A stretch of DNA of 64,000 nucleotides from Hungatella effluvii (lineage in GTDB: Bacteria > Bacillota > Clostridia > Lachnospirales > Lachnospiraceae), in the NCBI RefSeq assembly GCF_003201875.1, contig NZ_QJKD01000013.1, positions 124,001-188,000 on the forward strand, in the 5' to 3' direction. This document shows, in pieces, positions 35,819 to 43,586 of the stretch. The first letter of the stretch is position 1; each line of letters starts with the position of its first letter. A model generated the notes under the pieces. The model was not told the origin of the DNA, did not search any database, and was given only the letters and a program-made list of their open reading frames with translations. A program made the translations under genes and the position numbers.

Positions 35819-36244
35819 CTACTGTCCGAAATTACCCGTGAAATATACGAGTGAACCAATGAGCTTGCCAAGACCGATGGCCAGGATCACGTACTGAAGT
35901 CCCACGGCCAGATGAATTCTCCTGCTGATAACCGGCAGGGCCTTTAAAGTCTCCGCCAGAGACATGACGAGACAGCCGACAAAGATTCCGACTGCCAGCC
36001 CGTAGATCCCCAGGAACACATTCCCGCCCATGTGGATCGGGATCTCATAGATATCGGATACGTTTCCCAGTACACCGCCTATGATAATGACCGTCTCATA
36101 CAGAAAAATGTGTTTATTTGTATGGGTCTTTCCAATCAGCCGCGGAAAAACGCCGATGATTGCCAGAAATGCAAAAACGCCGGCTGCTATGACGCCGCCG
36201 GCGCTAAGCCCCAGAAATACGAGAAATAACTGCTTAAGAAACAT
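35819..36244 (-). CDS. spoVAB: Stage V sporulation protein AB (SpoVAB)
   Basis: A 141-residue membrane protein of five hydrophobic segments, with LGLSAGGVIAAGVFAFLAIIG at the N-terminus and SRRIHLAVGLQYVILAIGLGKLIGSL at the C-terminus in the family manner. The start ATG at 36242-36244 overlaps the end of spoVAA by 11 nt; AAAGGAG lies upstream; a TTG one codon before is an alternative. Required for dipicolinate uptake during sporulation. Confidence 0.9.
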   Translation of the reverse strand: MFLKQLFLVFLGLSAGGVIAAGVFAFLAIIGVFPRLIGKTHTNKHIFLYETVIIIGGVLGNVSDIYEIPIHMGGNVFLGIYGLAVGIFVGCLVMSLAETLKALPVISRRIHLAVGLQYVILAIGLGKLIGSLVYFTGNFGQ

Positions 36245-36860
36245 CAATGTCCTGCTCCTTTCTGCCGTCATTCTGAATCAGGGTCTTGCTGACATTGTCC
36301 TCGTAAAGGCGCATTTCCACCTCCAGCGGCGTCGGATCCGTATTGATTTTGAACTTTGCAAAATGGTTGAAGAATCCTACAATTCCCAGCGCCAGTCCTA
36401 CGGAATAGCTCACCTCCAGGATCGTGAATCCGGTGGATTCCTTTCCCATAATGATCCGGTAAATCTCGCTGAAGACATCCGTCACACTGACATCGTTGTT
36501 AAAGGTCATGATGGCAAAGGACGCGCCGCAGAAACAGATAATACAGACAAATATGGTCTTAATCCATTCCCAGGCCCAGTTCGGGGACTTCGGCCGGTGG
36601 TAATCGATGATAAAATCCACCTTACCCACATTGTTGACAGTAATCGTCGGATCCATCTCCGTGATCTTCTTAATCACATCCAGCGTGCTCTCCACGTAAC
36701 GTTTATCTCTGTCCAAATGAATCGTTTTAATGCGCAGGGCGCTGCACTTGTTCGTTACGGCGGAATCATCGCTGTAGACCGTCGCCACATCCTTTAACTG
36801 AATCTCCTTATGATGGACCTCAGTAATCTCGCTGATGTTTAGATAGACAGTCTTGCTCAT
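36234..36860 (-). CDS. spoVAA: Stage V sporulation protein AA (SpoVAA)
   Basis: A 208-residue protein with an N-terminal soluble domain (SKTVYLNISEITEVHHKEIQLKDVATVYS) and two C-terminal helices (about 114-135 and 162-180). The frame runs 38 codons further upstream, but the family start MSKTVYLN at 36858-36860 overlaps the stop of the 53-aa peptide gene as ATGA, explaining the weak own RBS by translational coupling. Confidence 0.92.
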   Translation of the reverse strand: MSKTVYLNISEITEVHHKEIQLKDVATVYSDDSAVTNKCSALRIKTIHLDRDKRYVESTLDVIKKITEMDPTITVNNVGKVDFIIDYHRPKSPNWAWEWIKTIFVCIICFCGASFAIMTFNNDVSVTDVFSEIYRIIMGKESTGFTILEVSYSVGLALGIVGFFNHFAKFKINTDPTPLEVEMRLYEDNVSKTLIQNDGRKEQDIDVS

Positions 36861-37018
36861 ATTCTCATCTGCCCCGCTTTCCGGATGAGTTCTACCAGCG
36901 TTCCATCCATTTCGCCGCCGTCCGGCACCGCGGCGATTAAGTACCATACAATGGCGGCCACAGCGATCAGGCATACGACAAGGAGTGCAATTCCCAGCTT
37001 ATGTTTCATGGATTCCAT
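36857..37018 (-). CDS. 53-residue single-pass membrane peptide coupled to SpoVAA
   Basis: A small protein of 53 residues: a basic start MESMKHKLG, one membrane helix (about 9-31, LLVVCLIAVAAIVWYLIAAV), then a short acidic and amphipathic tail ending QMRI. AAAGGA lies 11 nt before the ATG, and its TGA overlaps the spoVAA ATG (ATGA). It sits between sigF and spoVAA in an operon where every other gene is a sporulation gene. No family known to me; a role in forespore membrane function is inferred from position only. Start could be the internal Met4. Confidence 0.7.
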   Translation of the reverse strand: MESMKHKLGIALLVVCLIAVAAIVWYLIAAVPDGGEMDGTLVELIRKAGQMRI

Positions 37019-37082
37019 ACGTGCTCACATCCTTTTCTTTCACTTTTCATGAGTAGTATGAGCCGTATGAAGTATTTATATT

Positions 37083-37805
37083 CTATATTTTTTCGCGCAT
37101 CTGCTTTAAAATCTTTTTTTCAAGACGGGAAACCTGGACCTGAGAGATACCGAGACGCGTTGCAATCTGGCTCTGGGTTTCATTATAATAATACCTTCTG
37201 ACAATGATTTCCCGGTCCTTATCGGAGAGCTCAGTCAGCAGCTCCCGCAGCACCATACGGTTTAGCAGTTCCTCCTGGGCAGAGTTTTCCTCCTCGATCT
37301 TGTCGATGAGCAGAATGCTGTTTTCATCATTTTTATTGACCGTCCGGTAGAGCGATTCCACCTCCGCTCCGGCCTCGATGGACGCCGCCACTTCCTCCTT
37401 GCTGGCCCCGATCTCTCCGGCAATTTCCTCGATGGTCGGTTCCCGTCCAAGGGTAAAGTTTAAAGCCTCTCTGACACATTTTACACGGGTGCCCATCTCC
37501 TTGATGGAGCGGCTGACCTTAATCATGCCGTCATCTCTTAAAAAGCGCTTGATCTCTCCTGTTATCATGGGGACCGCATAGGTGGAGAATTTAACCTCGA
37601 AAGACATGTCGAACTTGTCGATGGCTTTCATAAGGCCGATGCTTCCTATCTGAAATAAATCCTCCGGATCATATCCCCGTCCTGTAAATCTTCGCACAAT
37701 GCTCCAGATCAGTCCCATATTCTCGGTGACGAGACGGTCGCGTGCTTCTTTATCTCCTTCGTGAGCCATTTCTATTAATCTCATGGTCTCATCCATAGGA
37801 CTCAC
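37083..37805 (-). CDS. sigF: Sporulation sigma factor SigF (SpoIIAC)
   Basis: The first forespore-specific sigma factor. The 240-residue sigma-70 protein has region 2 GRGYDPEDLFQIGSIGLMKAIDKFD and region 2.4 FSTYAVPMITGEIKRFLRDD, region 3, and region 4 with TQSQIATRLGISQVQVSRLEKK. The GTG start overlaps the spoIIAB stop (GTGA); an ATG three codons later is the alternative. It is the third gene of the spoIIA operon and is held inactive by SpoIIAB. Confidence 0.96.
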   Translation of the reverse strand: MSPMDETMRLIEMAHEGDKEARDRLVTENMGLIWSIVRRFTGRGYDPEDLFQIGSIGLMKAIDKFDMSFEVKFSTYAVPMITGEIKRFLRDDGMIKVSRSIKEMGTRVKCVREALNFTLGREPTIEEIAGEIGASKEEVAASIEAGAEVESLYRTVNKNDENSILLIDKIEEENSAQEELLNRMVLRELLTELSDKDREIIVRRYYYNETQSQIATRLGISQVQVSRLEKKILKQMREKI

Positions 37806-38236
37806 CCGTTAATCTTCTTTTTCATGGTCACAACGGTACCCTTGTCCGGTTCTGACTCCACACGCACCTCGTCCATAAACGCTTCCATAAAGGAGAATCC
37901 CATGCCGGATCGTTCTCCCTCTGGATCGGTGGTAAACATCGGTTCCATCGCCTGCACAATATTGGGAATCCCGATTCCCGTATCCCTCACAGTCACAGTC
38001 AGCTCCTGTTTCAGTATCTCCACCTCGAGATAGATGATCCCTCCGTTTCCCTGATAACCATGTATCACCGCATTCGTCACAGCTTCCGACACCGCGGTCT
38101 TTACGTCGTCCAACTCCTCCAGCGTCGGATTCATCCGAGCCATAAATACGGACACCACAACCCTTGCAAACTCTTCGTTCCGGGACAGGCTCTCAATTTC
38201 CATTCTCAAAACTTCTGGTCTGTTTTCTTCTAACAT
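37802..38236 (-). CDS. spoIIAB: Anti-sigma F factor SpoIIAB (serine kinase)
   Basis: A 144-residue GHKL-fold kinase that binds SigF and phosphorylates SpoIIAA. The N-box EAVTNAVIHGY and G1 box DTGIGIPNI, with GMGFSFMEAFMD as the G2 region, are intact. The frame extends 14 codons upstream, but GGAGGA 6 nt before the ATG at 38234-38236 and the 10-nt gap after spoIIAA fix the start. Confidence 0.95.
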   Translation of the reverse strand: MLEENRPEVLRMEIESLSRNEEFARVVVSVFMARMNPTLEELDDVKTAVSEAVTNAVIHGYQGNGGIIYLEVEILKQELTVTVRDTGIGIPNIVQAMEPMFTTDPEGERSGMGFSFMEAFMDEVRVESEPDKGTVVTMKKKING

Positions 38237-38246
38237 GTCTTCCTCC

Positions 38247-38588
38247 TCAACCTGTGACTGCATCTTCCTTTGAGTCATATAATTTCATTAATTTTAAAAT
38301 GCCGCCCATTTTCAGTATTCTGAGCACCTGGGCTCCCGCTCCGTAGATCGTCACCTTTCCTCCGCTCCGGGCCATCTGCTTGTATCGGTTTAACAACACT
38401 CCAATCCCTGAAGAATCCATAAATCCGGTTCCCGAGAAATCAAACACAATGCGGTTAATATAATTTTCCGAAAGGATCAGATCGGTTTCATATTTTAAGC
38501 CGGTGCAGTTGTGGTGATCCAGCTCCTCCGGCAGGTGGACAATCAGCACATGGCCGTCCGCCTCATAGGTAAATAGTGGCTTGTTCAT
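38247..38588 (-). CDS. spoIIAA: Anti-sigma F factor antagonist SpoIIAA
   Basis: A 113-residue STAS-domain protein. The phosphorylated serine is expected at Ser60 in GFMDSSGIGVLLNRYK. Dephosphorylated SpoIIAA frees SigF from SpoIIAB. RBS AAAGGAG precedes the ATG at 38586-38588. The longer frame upstream crosses the R3 repeat fragment and has no ribosome binding site. A sigma-H-type promoter is expected upstream but I could not identify one with confidence. Confidence 0.95.
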   Translation of the reverse strand: MNKPLFTYEADGHVLIVHLPEELDHHNCTGLKYETDLILSENYINRIVFDFSGTGFMDSSGIGVLLNRYKQMARSGGKVTIYGAGAQVLRILKMGGILKLMKLYDSKEDAVTG

Positions 38589-38601
38589 AGTTCTCCTTTC
38601 C

Positions 38602-38630
38602 AAAAAGAATCCCGCTTGCCGGACTCTTTG
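38602..38630. repeat. Repeat fragment R3, inverted relative to R1
   Basis: The reverse complement starts CAAAGAGTCCGGCAAGC, matching the first 17 bases of R1 (28959) with one difference; the forward strand GCTTGCCGGA matches R2. Only one end of the element is present, in the spoIIA leader. Confidence 0.5.
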
Positions 38631-38688
38631 TTCTATCACAGAGCTTTTTGTGTAACAGGAGCACTTTCCTGCTGCACAAAAAAAGACA

Positions 38689-38735
38689 CGGCAAAAGAGC
38701 TCTCTTTCTCTTCTGTCGTGTCTTCCTTTTTACGC
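38689..38735 (-). terminator. Terminator between the TPR gene and spoIIA
   Basis: A long imperfect stem (about 17 bp, arms from AAGACACG to CGTGTCTT) followed on the minus strand by T-rich sequence, just past the TPR gene stop. It insulates the sporulation operon. Confidence 0.8.
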
Positions 38736-38744
38736 AAGGCAGTA

Positions 38745-40058
38745 CTAGAATCCCCGTTCCGTCCTGGCCTGCGCAGTCAATGTTTCATCTTTGCTGTTAT
38801 TTATGATGTCCGTAAACATCTCATTCGCCTGTTCCTTCTGATTCATTCCCTTGTAAATGACGGCCGCCTTATACTTGGCAGCCCAGTAATCCGGCTTTAC
38901 AGCCAGGCTCTTTAAATAGTAATCCAGAGCCGTCTGGCTGTCTCCCGCGCCCGAAGCCTCGTCTCCAAGGCTTTCCAGCACCTGATATCCCCGTTCCTCC
39001 ATGTCGGTCTTAATCTCTCCGACGATGGCCAGCACATCCGGTGACGCGATGAGTTCCGTCTTCAAATCGGCGTAAAGCTTTACCGCCGCGGTGAAATCAT
39101 CCTTCTTATACGCCTGCAGAATTCCGATCACGTTCTGGTATTGAGCCAGCACGCTGTCCGAGTCATTGGTAAATGTGGACAGGGAATCTTCCGCCGTTTT
39201 CTTATCTGCCTCCAGGCCGGCGATCTGATCACTTAAGCTGTCCGCCTTCTGATTCGCCTGGCTTAAGCTCTCGCTGTACTTAAGCATCTCCTGGTTATGT
39301 TTTTCATTGATCGCCCTCGTATTCGCCGGCATAACCAGGAAAAAGACGACGGCCGCCCCCAGAAGCAGGCCCGCGAGGATATTGACGACCGCCATATCCT
39401 TCGTATTCTCTCTGTAGCTGGGCGGAATGATGACATCGTCATCCTCCATCTGCCGATGGGACAGGACATTTTTCAGCTTCCTCTTTTCAGGCTCACGCTC
39501 GGTGCGGCTGCCTGTATTTGCCTTGACGATCGACTTATACCAGAGCGCCTTCGGATGATTCCTGTCTATCTGCAATACCTTGTAGACTGATTTTCCCGCC
39601 TTCTGGTAATCCTCTCTCGCAATACAGAGAATGGCCAGAAGCAGCTGGGCCTTCACATAGTTCGGCTTCGCCTCCACCACCTTGACGAGCTGAAGGATCG
39701 CCAAGTCCTCGCTGCCGTTCTGGGCGTAGACGAGGGCCTGGTTAAACCGCCGGATCATGTGGCGCTCCGTGTCGAGACTCCCCTTTTTTCTCTGGATCTC
39801 ACCCAGATAGTAGTCCGCCCGGTTCTCCTGCGGCTGCAGGTTCATGCTGATGACCCACTGAACCAGCGCATCCCCGACCTCCCCGACCTCATAGTAAATG
39901 AGGCCCAGAAGGTTCCTGGCATCCGTCTGGTACTTATTAAAATGAAGGCTCTTCTTTAAACATTCGGCCGCACCGGACAAATCCCGCAGCCGCGCCCGCT
40001 CTAATCCCATGTTATAATAGCTGTTGGCAATGACACGGGTTTTTCTTACATAATCCAT
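38745..40058 (-). CDS. Membrane-anchored TPR protein
   Basis: A 437-residue protein: N-terminal TPR helices (about 8-180, for example GLERARLRDLSGAAECLKKSL, YYEVGEVGDALVQWVISM, AREDYQKAGKSVYKVLQI), a charged linker, one membrane helix (about 226-246, VNILAGLLLGAAVVFFLVM), a coiled coil (about 250-300) and a second TPR group near the C-terminus (ALDYYLKSLAVKPDYWAAKYK). TPR domains thus lie on both membrane faces. It follows the 46-aa gene and folC, apparently in one operon. Function unknown; protein scaffolding is inferred. Confidence 0.8.
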   Translation of the reverse strand: MDYVRKTRVIANSYYNMGLERARLRDLSGAAECLKKSLHFNKYQTDARNLLGLIYYEVGEVGDALVQWVISMNLQPQENRADYYLGEIQRKKGSLDTERHMIRRFNQALVYAQNGSEDLAILQLVKVVEAKPNYVKAQLLLAILCIAREDYQKAGKSVYKVLQIDRNHPKALWYKSIVKANTGSRTEREPEKRKLKNVLSHRQMEDDDVIIPPSYRENTKDMAVVNILAGLLLGAAVVFFLVMPANTRAINEKHNQEMLKYSESLSQANQKADSLSDQIAGLEADKKTAEDSLSTFTNDSDSVLAQYQNVIGILQAYKKDDFTAAVKLYADLKTELIASPDVLAIVGEIKTDMEERGYQVLESLGDEASGAGDSQTALDYYLKSLAVKPDYWAAKYKAAVIYKGMNQKEQANEMFTDIINNSKDETLTAQARTERGF

Positions 40059-40069
40059 ATCTTACCTGC

Positions 40070-40210
40070 CTATTCCTTGCCGACTTCCTTGATCAGTTCC
40101 ATCATCAAATCATTCATATCCGTCAGATCGCTTCTCACGATCGCATCCTCTATGGCATCTACTTCCAGACTCGGTCTGTAATCGTTTATCTCGGTTTCAA
40201 AATCAATCAT
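40070..40210 (-). CDS. 46-residue acidic protein between folC and the TPR gene
   Basis: A small open frame (MIDFETEIND ... LIKEVGKE) that overlaps the 3' end of folC by 8 nt and ends 11 nt before the TPR gene start. Fourteen or so acidic residues, regular Asp/Glu spacing, no membrane segment; probably helical. The overlap with folC suggests reinitiation, and AAAGGATG lies at its start region. No family assigned. Tight packing and codon usage like its neighbours support it as a gene. Confidence 0.6.
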   Translation of the reverse strand: MIDFETEINDYRPSLEVDAIEDAIVRSDLTDMNDLMMELIKEVGKE

Positions 40211-41525
40211 CCTTTATACCTCCAAGAATTGTCTTTATCTCTCCCATCAGATACAGGGATCCCACGCAGAACAGCAGATGTTCCCCATCCTGCCATGTGA
40301 GCAGTACCTTCAGTGCCTCTTCTGCCGTATCAAAACCATATATTCTGCAATCGGAAACGGCTGAAAACTCCGCCTCCAGCACTTCCTTCGCCATTCCCCG
40401 GTCCGAATGGATATGGGCTACAGCAACCGAATCCAGCGGCAGACACGCCGCAATCTCACGGATCATGGTATCGTGGGCCTTGTCCGATACAGAGGAAAAC
40501 AGAAGACAGGCCCGCTTCCCGCTCTTCTCACAGAGGCGCGAGGCTGTCTTGATAAATTCTTCGATTCCGCCCGGATTGTGCGCTCCATCCAGGTACAGCC
40601 CGGGCGCCGCCTCTTCCATGCGCGCCGGCCATCTCATGGACTCCAGTCCGGCCTTAAGCTCCTCTTCTGATAAGCGTATGTCTTCCCTCTGCCGCATCAG
40701 TACTTCCACCGTCCTAAGCGCAGTCAGAGCGTTCATCACCTGATATTCCGCCTGGGATGGAATCAGCACGCGGAGAAAGCTGCCGTCAAGCCGCTTAAGT
40801 CCCGCCCGGATTCCCTGCTCTTCCCATGCCTCTATCACATAGTCCTGCCTGTCCACAGGATATAGCGGGCTGTGGCTGGCAGCGGCCTCTTCCTCGATCA
40901 CAGCGGCTGTCCCCTGGTCGCCTCTCTCATATATGACGGGAACGCCCGGCTTTATGATACCGGCCTTCTGATAAGCGATCTTTTCCACGGTATCGCCTAA
41001 ATATTCCGTATGATCCAGACTTATGGAAGTGATGGCCACTGCCAGCGGATGACGGATCACATTCGTCGTGTCCAGCCTTCCGCCGAGTCCCGTCTCCAGA
41101 ACCGTGAAATCATTGTCCATCTGGTCAAACAGCTTCATACCCATGTAAAACAGGAATTCAAAATAGGATGGATGGCAGTATCCCTCTTCCGTCATGCATT
41201 CCGATAAATCCCTGATTTCACGAAAGCTGCTCTCAAATGGCCCATATTCGACCGGCTTACCGTCGAATAAAAATCTCTCCCGCACCTCCGTCAGATGAGG
41301 CGAGATAAATGCTCCCGTGTGGTATCCCCCTGCCATCAGCATGGAGGTTATATATGCACAGACCGAACCCTTTCCATTGGTCCCGGCCACATGAATGATC
41401 TTTCTCTTCTCGTCGGGGTTGTCCATCCGCTCCAGAAAAGCCCTGATATCTTCCAGGGAATTCTTTTTTCTGGCCCACATGGGGATATCGGCCAGATATT
41501 CTTCCGCAGTTTTTTCCAAACTCAT
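40203..41525 (-). CDS. folC: Folylpolyglutamate synthase/dihydrofolate synthase
   Basis: FolC adds glutamate residues to dihydropteroate and reduced folates. The 440-residue Mur-ligase-family enzyme has P-loop HVAGTNGKGSVCAYI, VLETGLGGRLDTTNVI and SLDHTEYLGDTVEKIAYQKAGIIKPGVPVI, the standard FolC signature, then the C-terminal DGAHNPGGIEEF motif. A promoter at 41620-41647 precedes it. It heads an operon with the 46-aa and TPR genes. Confidence 0.95.
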   Translation of the reverse strand: MSLEKTAEEYLADIPMWARKKNSLEDIRAFLERMDNPDEKRKIIHVAGTNGKGSVCAYITSMLMAGGYHTGAFISPHLTEVRERFLFDGKPVEYGPFESSFREIRDLSECMTEEGYCHPSYFEFLFYMGMKLFDQMDNDFTVLETGLGGRLDTTNVIRHPLAVAITSISLDHTEYLGDTVEKIAYQKAGIIKPGVPVIYERGDQGTAAVIEEEAAASHSPLYPVDRQDYVIEAWEEQGIRAGLKRLDGSFLRVLIPSQAEYQVMNALTALRTVEVLMRQREDIRLSEEELKAGLESMRWPARMEEAAPGLYLDGAHNPGGIEEFIKTASRLCEKSGKRACLLFSSVSDKAHDTMIREIAACLPLDSVAVAHIHSDRGMAKEVLEAEFSAVSDCRIYGFDTAEEALKVLLTWQDGEHLLFCVGSLYLMGEIKTILGGIKDD

Positions 41526-41619
41526 CTTACGCCCCGGCTTTCGTTCTTTATGTAATCTTAATCCTTATGCTGCCTTACTGCGCGCCTTTTCACGCACGCC
41601 AATTCCGGCTTTCTTATTT

Positions 41620-41647
41620 ATTATAATATAACTCGGCCATTATGCAA
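41620..41647 (-). promoter_or_regulatory. Promoter of folC
   Basis: Minus-strand -35 TTGCAT (41642-41647) and -10 TATAAT (41620-41625), 16-bp spacer, about 95 nt upstream of folC. Confidence 0.65.
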
Positions 41648-41754
41648 CCTCTTTCTTTCGCAAATACAGACGGATTTCTACATTTTTACTCCGGTTCTTT
41701 CACGGAAACACGGACAGCGCGCCAGAGCGTGCCAGGACAAACGTTCCTGTAAAA

Positions 41755-41802
41755 TGAAAAACAGGGGTATTCCGGAACCACAATCCGGGACACCCCTGTT
41801 AT
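41755..41802 (-). terminator. Terminator after ridA
   Basis: A long G/C-rich stem (about 41760-41777 with 41785-41802, small mismatch) followed on the minus strand by TTTTTCATTTTA, downstream of ridA. Confidence 0.8.
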
Positions 41803-41821
41803 CATCTGTCAATTTATTCCC

Positions 41822-41879
41822 GCGGGCAACGAGCCAAGCGGACACGCTGGCGCGTCCATTTGGCGATTGCATGCCCCGC
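41822..41879. repeat. Large imperfect inverted repeat downstream of ridA
   Basis: Arms 41822-41847 and 41852-41879 pair with a few bulges (GCGGG with CCCGC, GCCAA with TTGGC, GGAC with GTCC) around a 4-base loop. It precedes the ridA terminator in the direction of transcription. It could be a dispersed palindromic element; no second copy seen in this window. Confidence 0.55.
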
Positions 41880-41900
41880 TGCCTGCAGCGGATTTTTTGA

Positions 41901-42281
41901 CTATCCGCAGTATGCGATCGCTTCGATCTCAACAAGCGCTGCCTTTGGAAGAGCAGCTACTTCAAATGCAGCTCTGGCCGGGCATGCACCCTCGAAAAAG
42001 GTTGCGTAAACTTCGTTCATAGCGCCGAAGTCGCCGATGTTCTGTAATAAAACAGTTGTCTTTACCACATTTGCCATAGATAAGCCTTCGCTCTCTAAGA
42101 TCGCCTTGATATTGGTTAAGGACTGCTTCGTCTGGGAGGCAATATCCTCGCCTGCAAATGCTCCTGTTGCCGGATCGATCGGAAGCTGGCCGGATACGTA
42201 TACGTAATCTCCGCCTCTCACTGCCTGGGAATATGGTCCGATCGCTGCCGGTGCTTTTTCTGTAGCCAATACTTTTTTCAT
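41901..42281 (-). CDS. ridA: RidA family enamine/imine deaminase
   Basis: A 126-residue YjgF/YER057c/UK114 trimeric protein that hydrolyses reactive 2-aminoacrylate and related enamines. Family features: IGPYSQAVRGGDYVYVSGQLPIDP, the catalytic Arg in ACPARAAFEVAALPK and the final VEIEAIAY. Strong RBS AAAGGAG and own promoter (42319-42346). Confidence 0.95.
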   Translation of the reverse strand: MKKVLATEKAPAAIGPYSQAVRGGDYVYVSGQLPIDPATGAFAGEDIASQTKQSLTNIKAILESEGLSMANVVKTTVLLQNIGDFGAMNEVYATFFEGACPARAAFEVAALPKAALVEIEAIAYCG

Positions 42282-42318
42282 TCTATGTATCTCCTTTCGT
42301 TCTTCACGTTATATATCT

Positions 42319-42346
42319 AGATTATCACACATTCCGCAAAAGTCAA
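42319..42346 (-). promoter_or_regulatory. Promoter of ridA
   Basis: Minus-strand -35 TTGACT (42341-42346) and -10 TAATCT (42319-42324), 16-bp spacer. Confidence 0.65.
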
Positions 42347-42411
42347 GAAAGTTTTTTAGGTTATCTTAAAAATATTTAGTTTACCTGTTTTTCTTTTCGT
42401 TTATTTACCTC

Positions 42412-42440
42412 TTGTCATCTAGTATTGAATACTATATAAT
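42412..42440 (+). promoter_or_regulatory. Promoter of the DUF1836 gene with operator-like palindrome
   Basis: -35 TTGTCA (42412-42417) and -10 TATAAT (42435-42440), 17-bp spacer. The spacer holds the perfect palindrome TAGTATTGAATACTA (42420-42434), likely an operator, possibly for autoregulation by the encoded protein. Confidence 0.75.
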
Positions 42441-42458
42441 AGGATATGAGGTGAAACT

Positions 42459-43073
42459 ATGAAGACGAATGACGAAAGAATACAGGATATCCTAAAACGT
42501 CTGGATACCTTAAGTTATATCAGGCCTGAAGAGATTCCGGGCATTGATCTTTACATGGACCAGGTTACTACATTTATGGATGAACATCTGAAGAACACGA
42601 AGCGCTACCCCGAGGATAAGGTGCTGACGAAAACCATGATCAACAACTATGCCAAGAACAACCTGCTGCCTGCGCCCAACAAAAAGAAGTACTCCAGAGA
42701 GCATATCCTGCTTCTGATTTTTATCTATTATTTTAAGAATATTCTTTCCATCAACGACATCGAAGAATTGTTCCGGCCGATCACCACAGGTCATTTCGCA
42801 TTGAAGGACGGCCTTTTACTGGAGGACATCTACAAAGAGATCTTCTCCCTGGAATCGGAGGAGATGGAACATTTGCGGGAAGACGTGAAAGCAAAGTATG
42901 AACGCGCGGGCGGTACATTTACGGATGAGAACCTGGCTGAGGAAGACAGGGAATACTTACGGCTCTTCGCTTTAATCTGCGAATTATCCTTTGACGTCTA
43001 TTTAAAGAAGCAGATGGTGGAACAGATGATCGACGAGCTTCGGGAAGCGAACCCGTCCAAAAAGAAAAAGTAA
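42459..43073 (+). CDS. DUF1836 (MerR-like) putative regulator
   Basis: A 204-residue protein of the DUF1836 family: IRPEEIPGIDLYMDQVTTFMDEHL, then a helix-turn-helix-like segment DKVLTKTMINNYAKNNLLPAP with KKKYSREHILLLIFIYYFKNILS, typical of MerR-type winged helices. The C-terminal part is helical and ends in a basic tail. GAGGTGAAACT precedes the ATG. The palindrome between -35 and -10 of its promoter supports a DNA-binding, self-regulating role, which is inference. Confidence 0.85.
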   Translation: MKTNDERIQDILKRLDTLSYIRPEEIPGIDLYMDQVTTFMDEHLKNTKRYPEDKVLTKTMINNYAKNNLLPAPNKKKYSREHILLLIFIYYFKNILSINDIEELFRPITTGHFALKDGLLLEDIYKEIFSLESEEMEHLREDVKAKYERAGGTFTDENLAEEDREYLRLFALICELSFDVYLKKQMVEQMIDELREANPSKKKK

Positions 43074-43087
43074 GTAAGTGAAGATAA

Positions 43088-43146
43088 AACGCTCCCTTTC
43101 ATGGGAACAGTTCCCTGCGGAATCTGTTCCCATGAAAGGGAGCGTT
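43088..43146. terminator. Long perfect hairpin terminator
   Basis: A 23-bp perfect inverted repeat (43088-43110 with 43124-43146) between two convergent genes; it can act on both strands although the T-runs are short. Confidence 0.8.
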
Positions 43147-43198
43147 GCATTTATCTCTCCATTTTGTCTGAAGCTGCGGCCTCTCCGGGCTGCCGCGT

Positions 43199-43498
43199 CT
43201 ACTTCGCCTCTGTATCCTCCAGACGCTTAAATACCATATCATATCCGTCGTTTCCATAATTCAGGGAACGGTTCACACGGCTGATCGTGGCTGTGGAAGC
43301 CCCGGTCTTTTCCGCAATCTCCAGATACGTGCGGCCCTCGCGAAGCATCTTGGCTACCTCATACCGCTGAGATAAGCTGAGCAGTTCGTTGACTGTACAC
43401 ACATCCTCAAAGAACGTATAGCACTCTTCCGGTGTCTTCAGTGTCAGTATTGCCTGAAACAGATGGTCAACCGCATCTGTCTTAATTTTTTTATTCAT
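43199..43498 (-). CDS. TrpR-like/YerC-YecD family DNA-binding protein
   Basis: A 99-residue protein with the Trp-repressor-type fold: VNELLSLSQRYEVAKMLREGRTYLEIAEKTGASTATISRVNRSLNYG contains the helix-turn-helix. The YerC/YecD family is widespread in Firmicutes; a role in tryptophan sensing is not established. It is a single gene with a weak GGGGA upstream of the ATG. Confidence 0.9.
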   Translation of the reverse strand: MNKKIKTDAVDHLFQAILTLKTPEECYTFFEDVCTVNELLSLSQRYEVAKMLREGRTYLEIAEKTGASTATISRVNRSLNYGNDGYDMVFKRLEDTEAK

Positions 43499-43586
43499 GG
43501 TTTCAATCAGTCCCCTTTATTTTTGCTGTTACTTCATCTATGGAGTATTTTAACATATTAAAGTCATAAAGTCCACCCCCGGACAC

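Noticed and set aside
38589..38700. Possible sigma-H promoter for spoIIA (AGGAAAG followed by a -10)
   Set aside because: An AGGAAAG is present on the minus strand but no GAAT-type -10 stands at the right distance, so it is not called.
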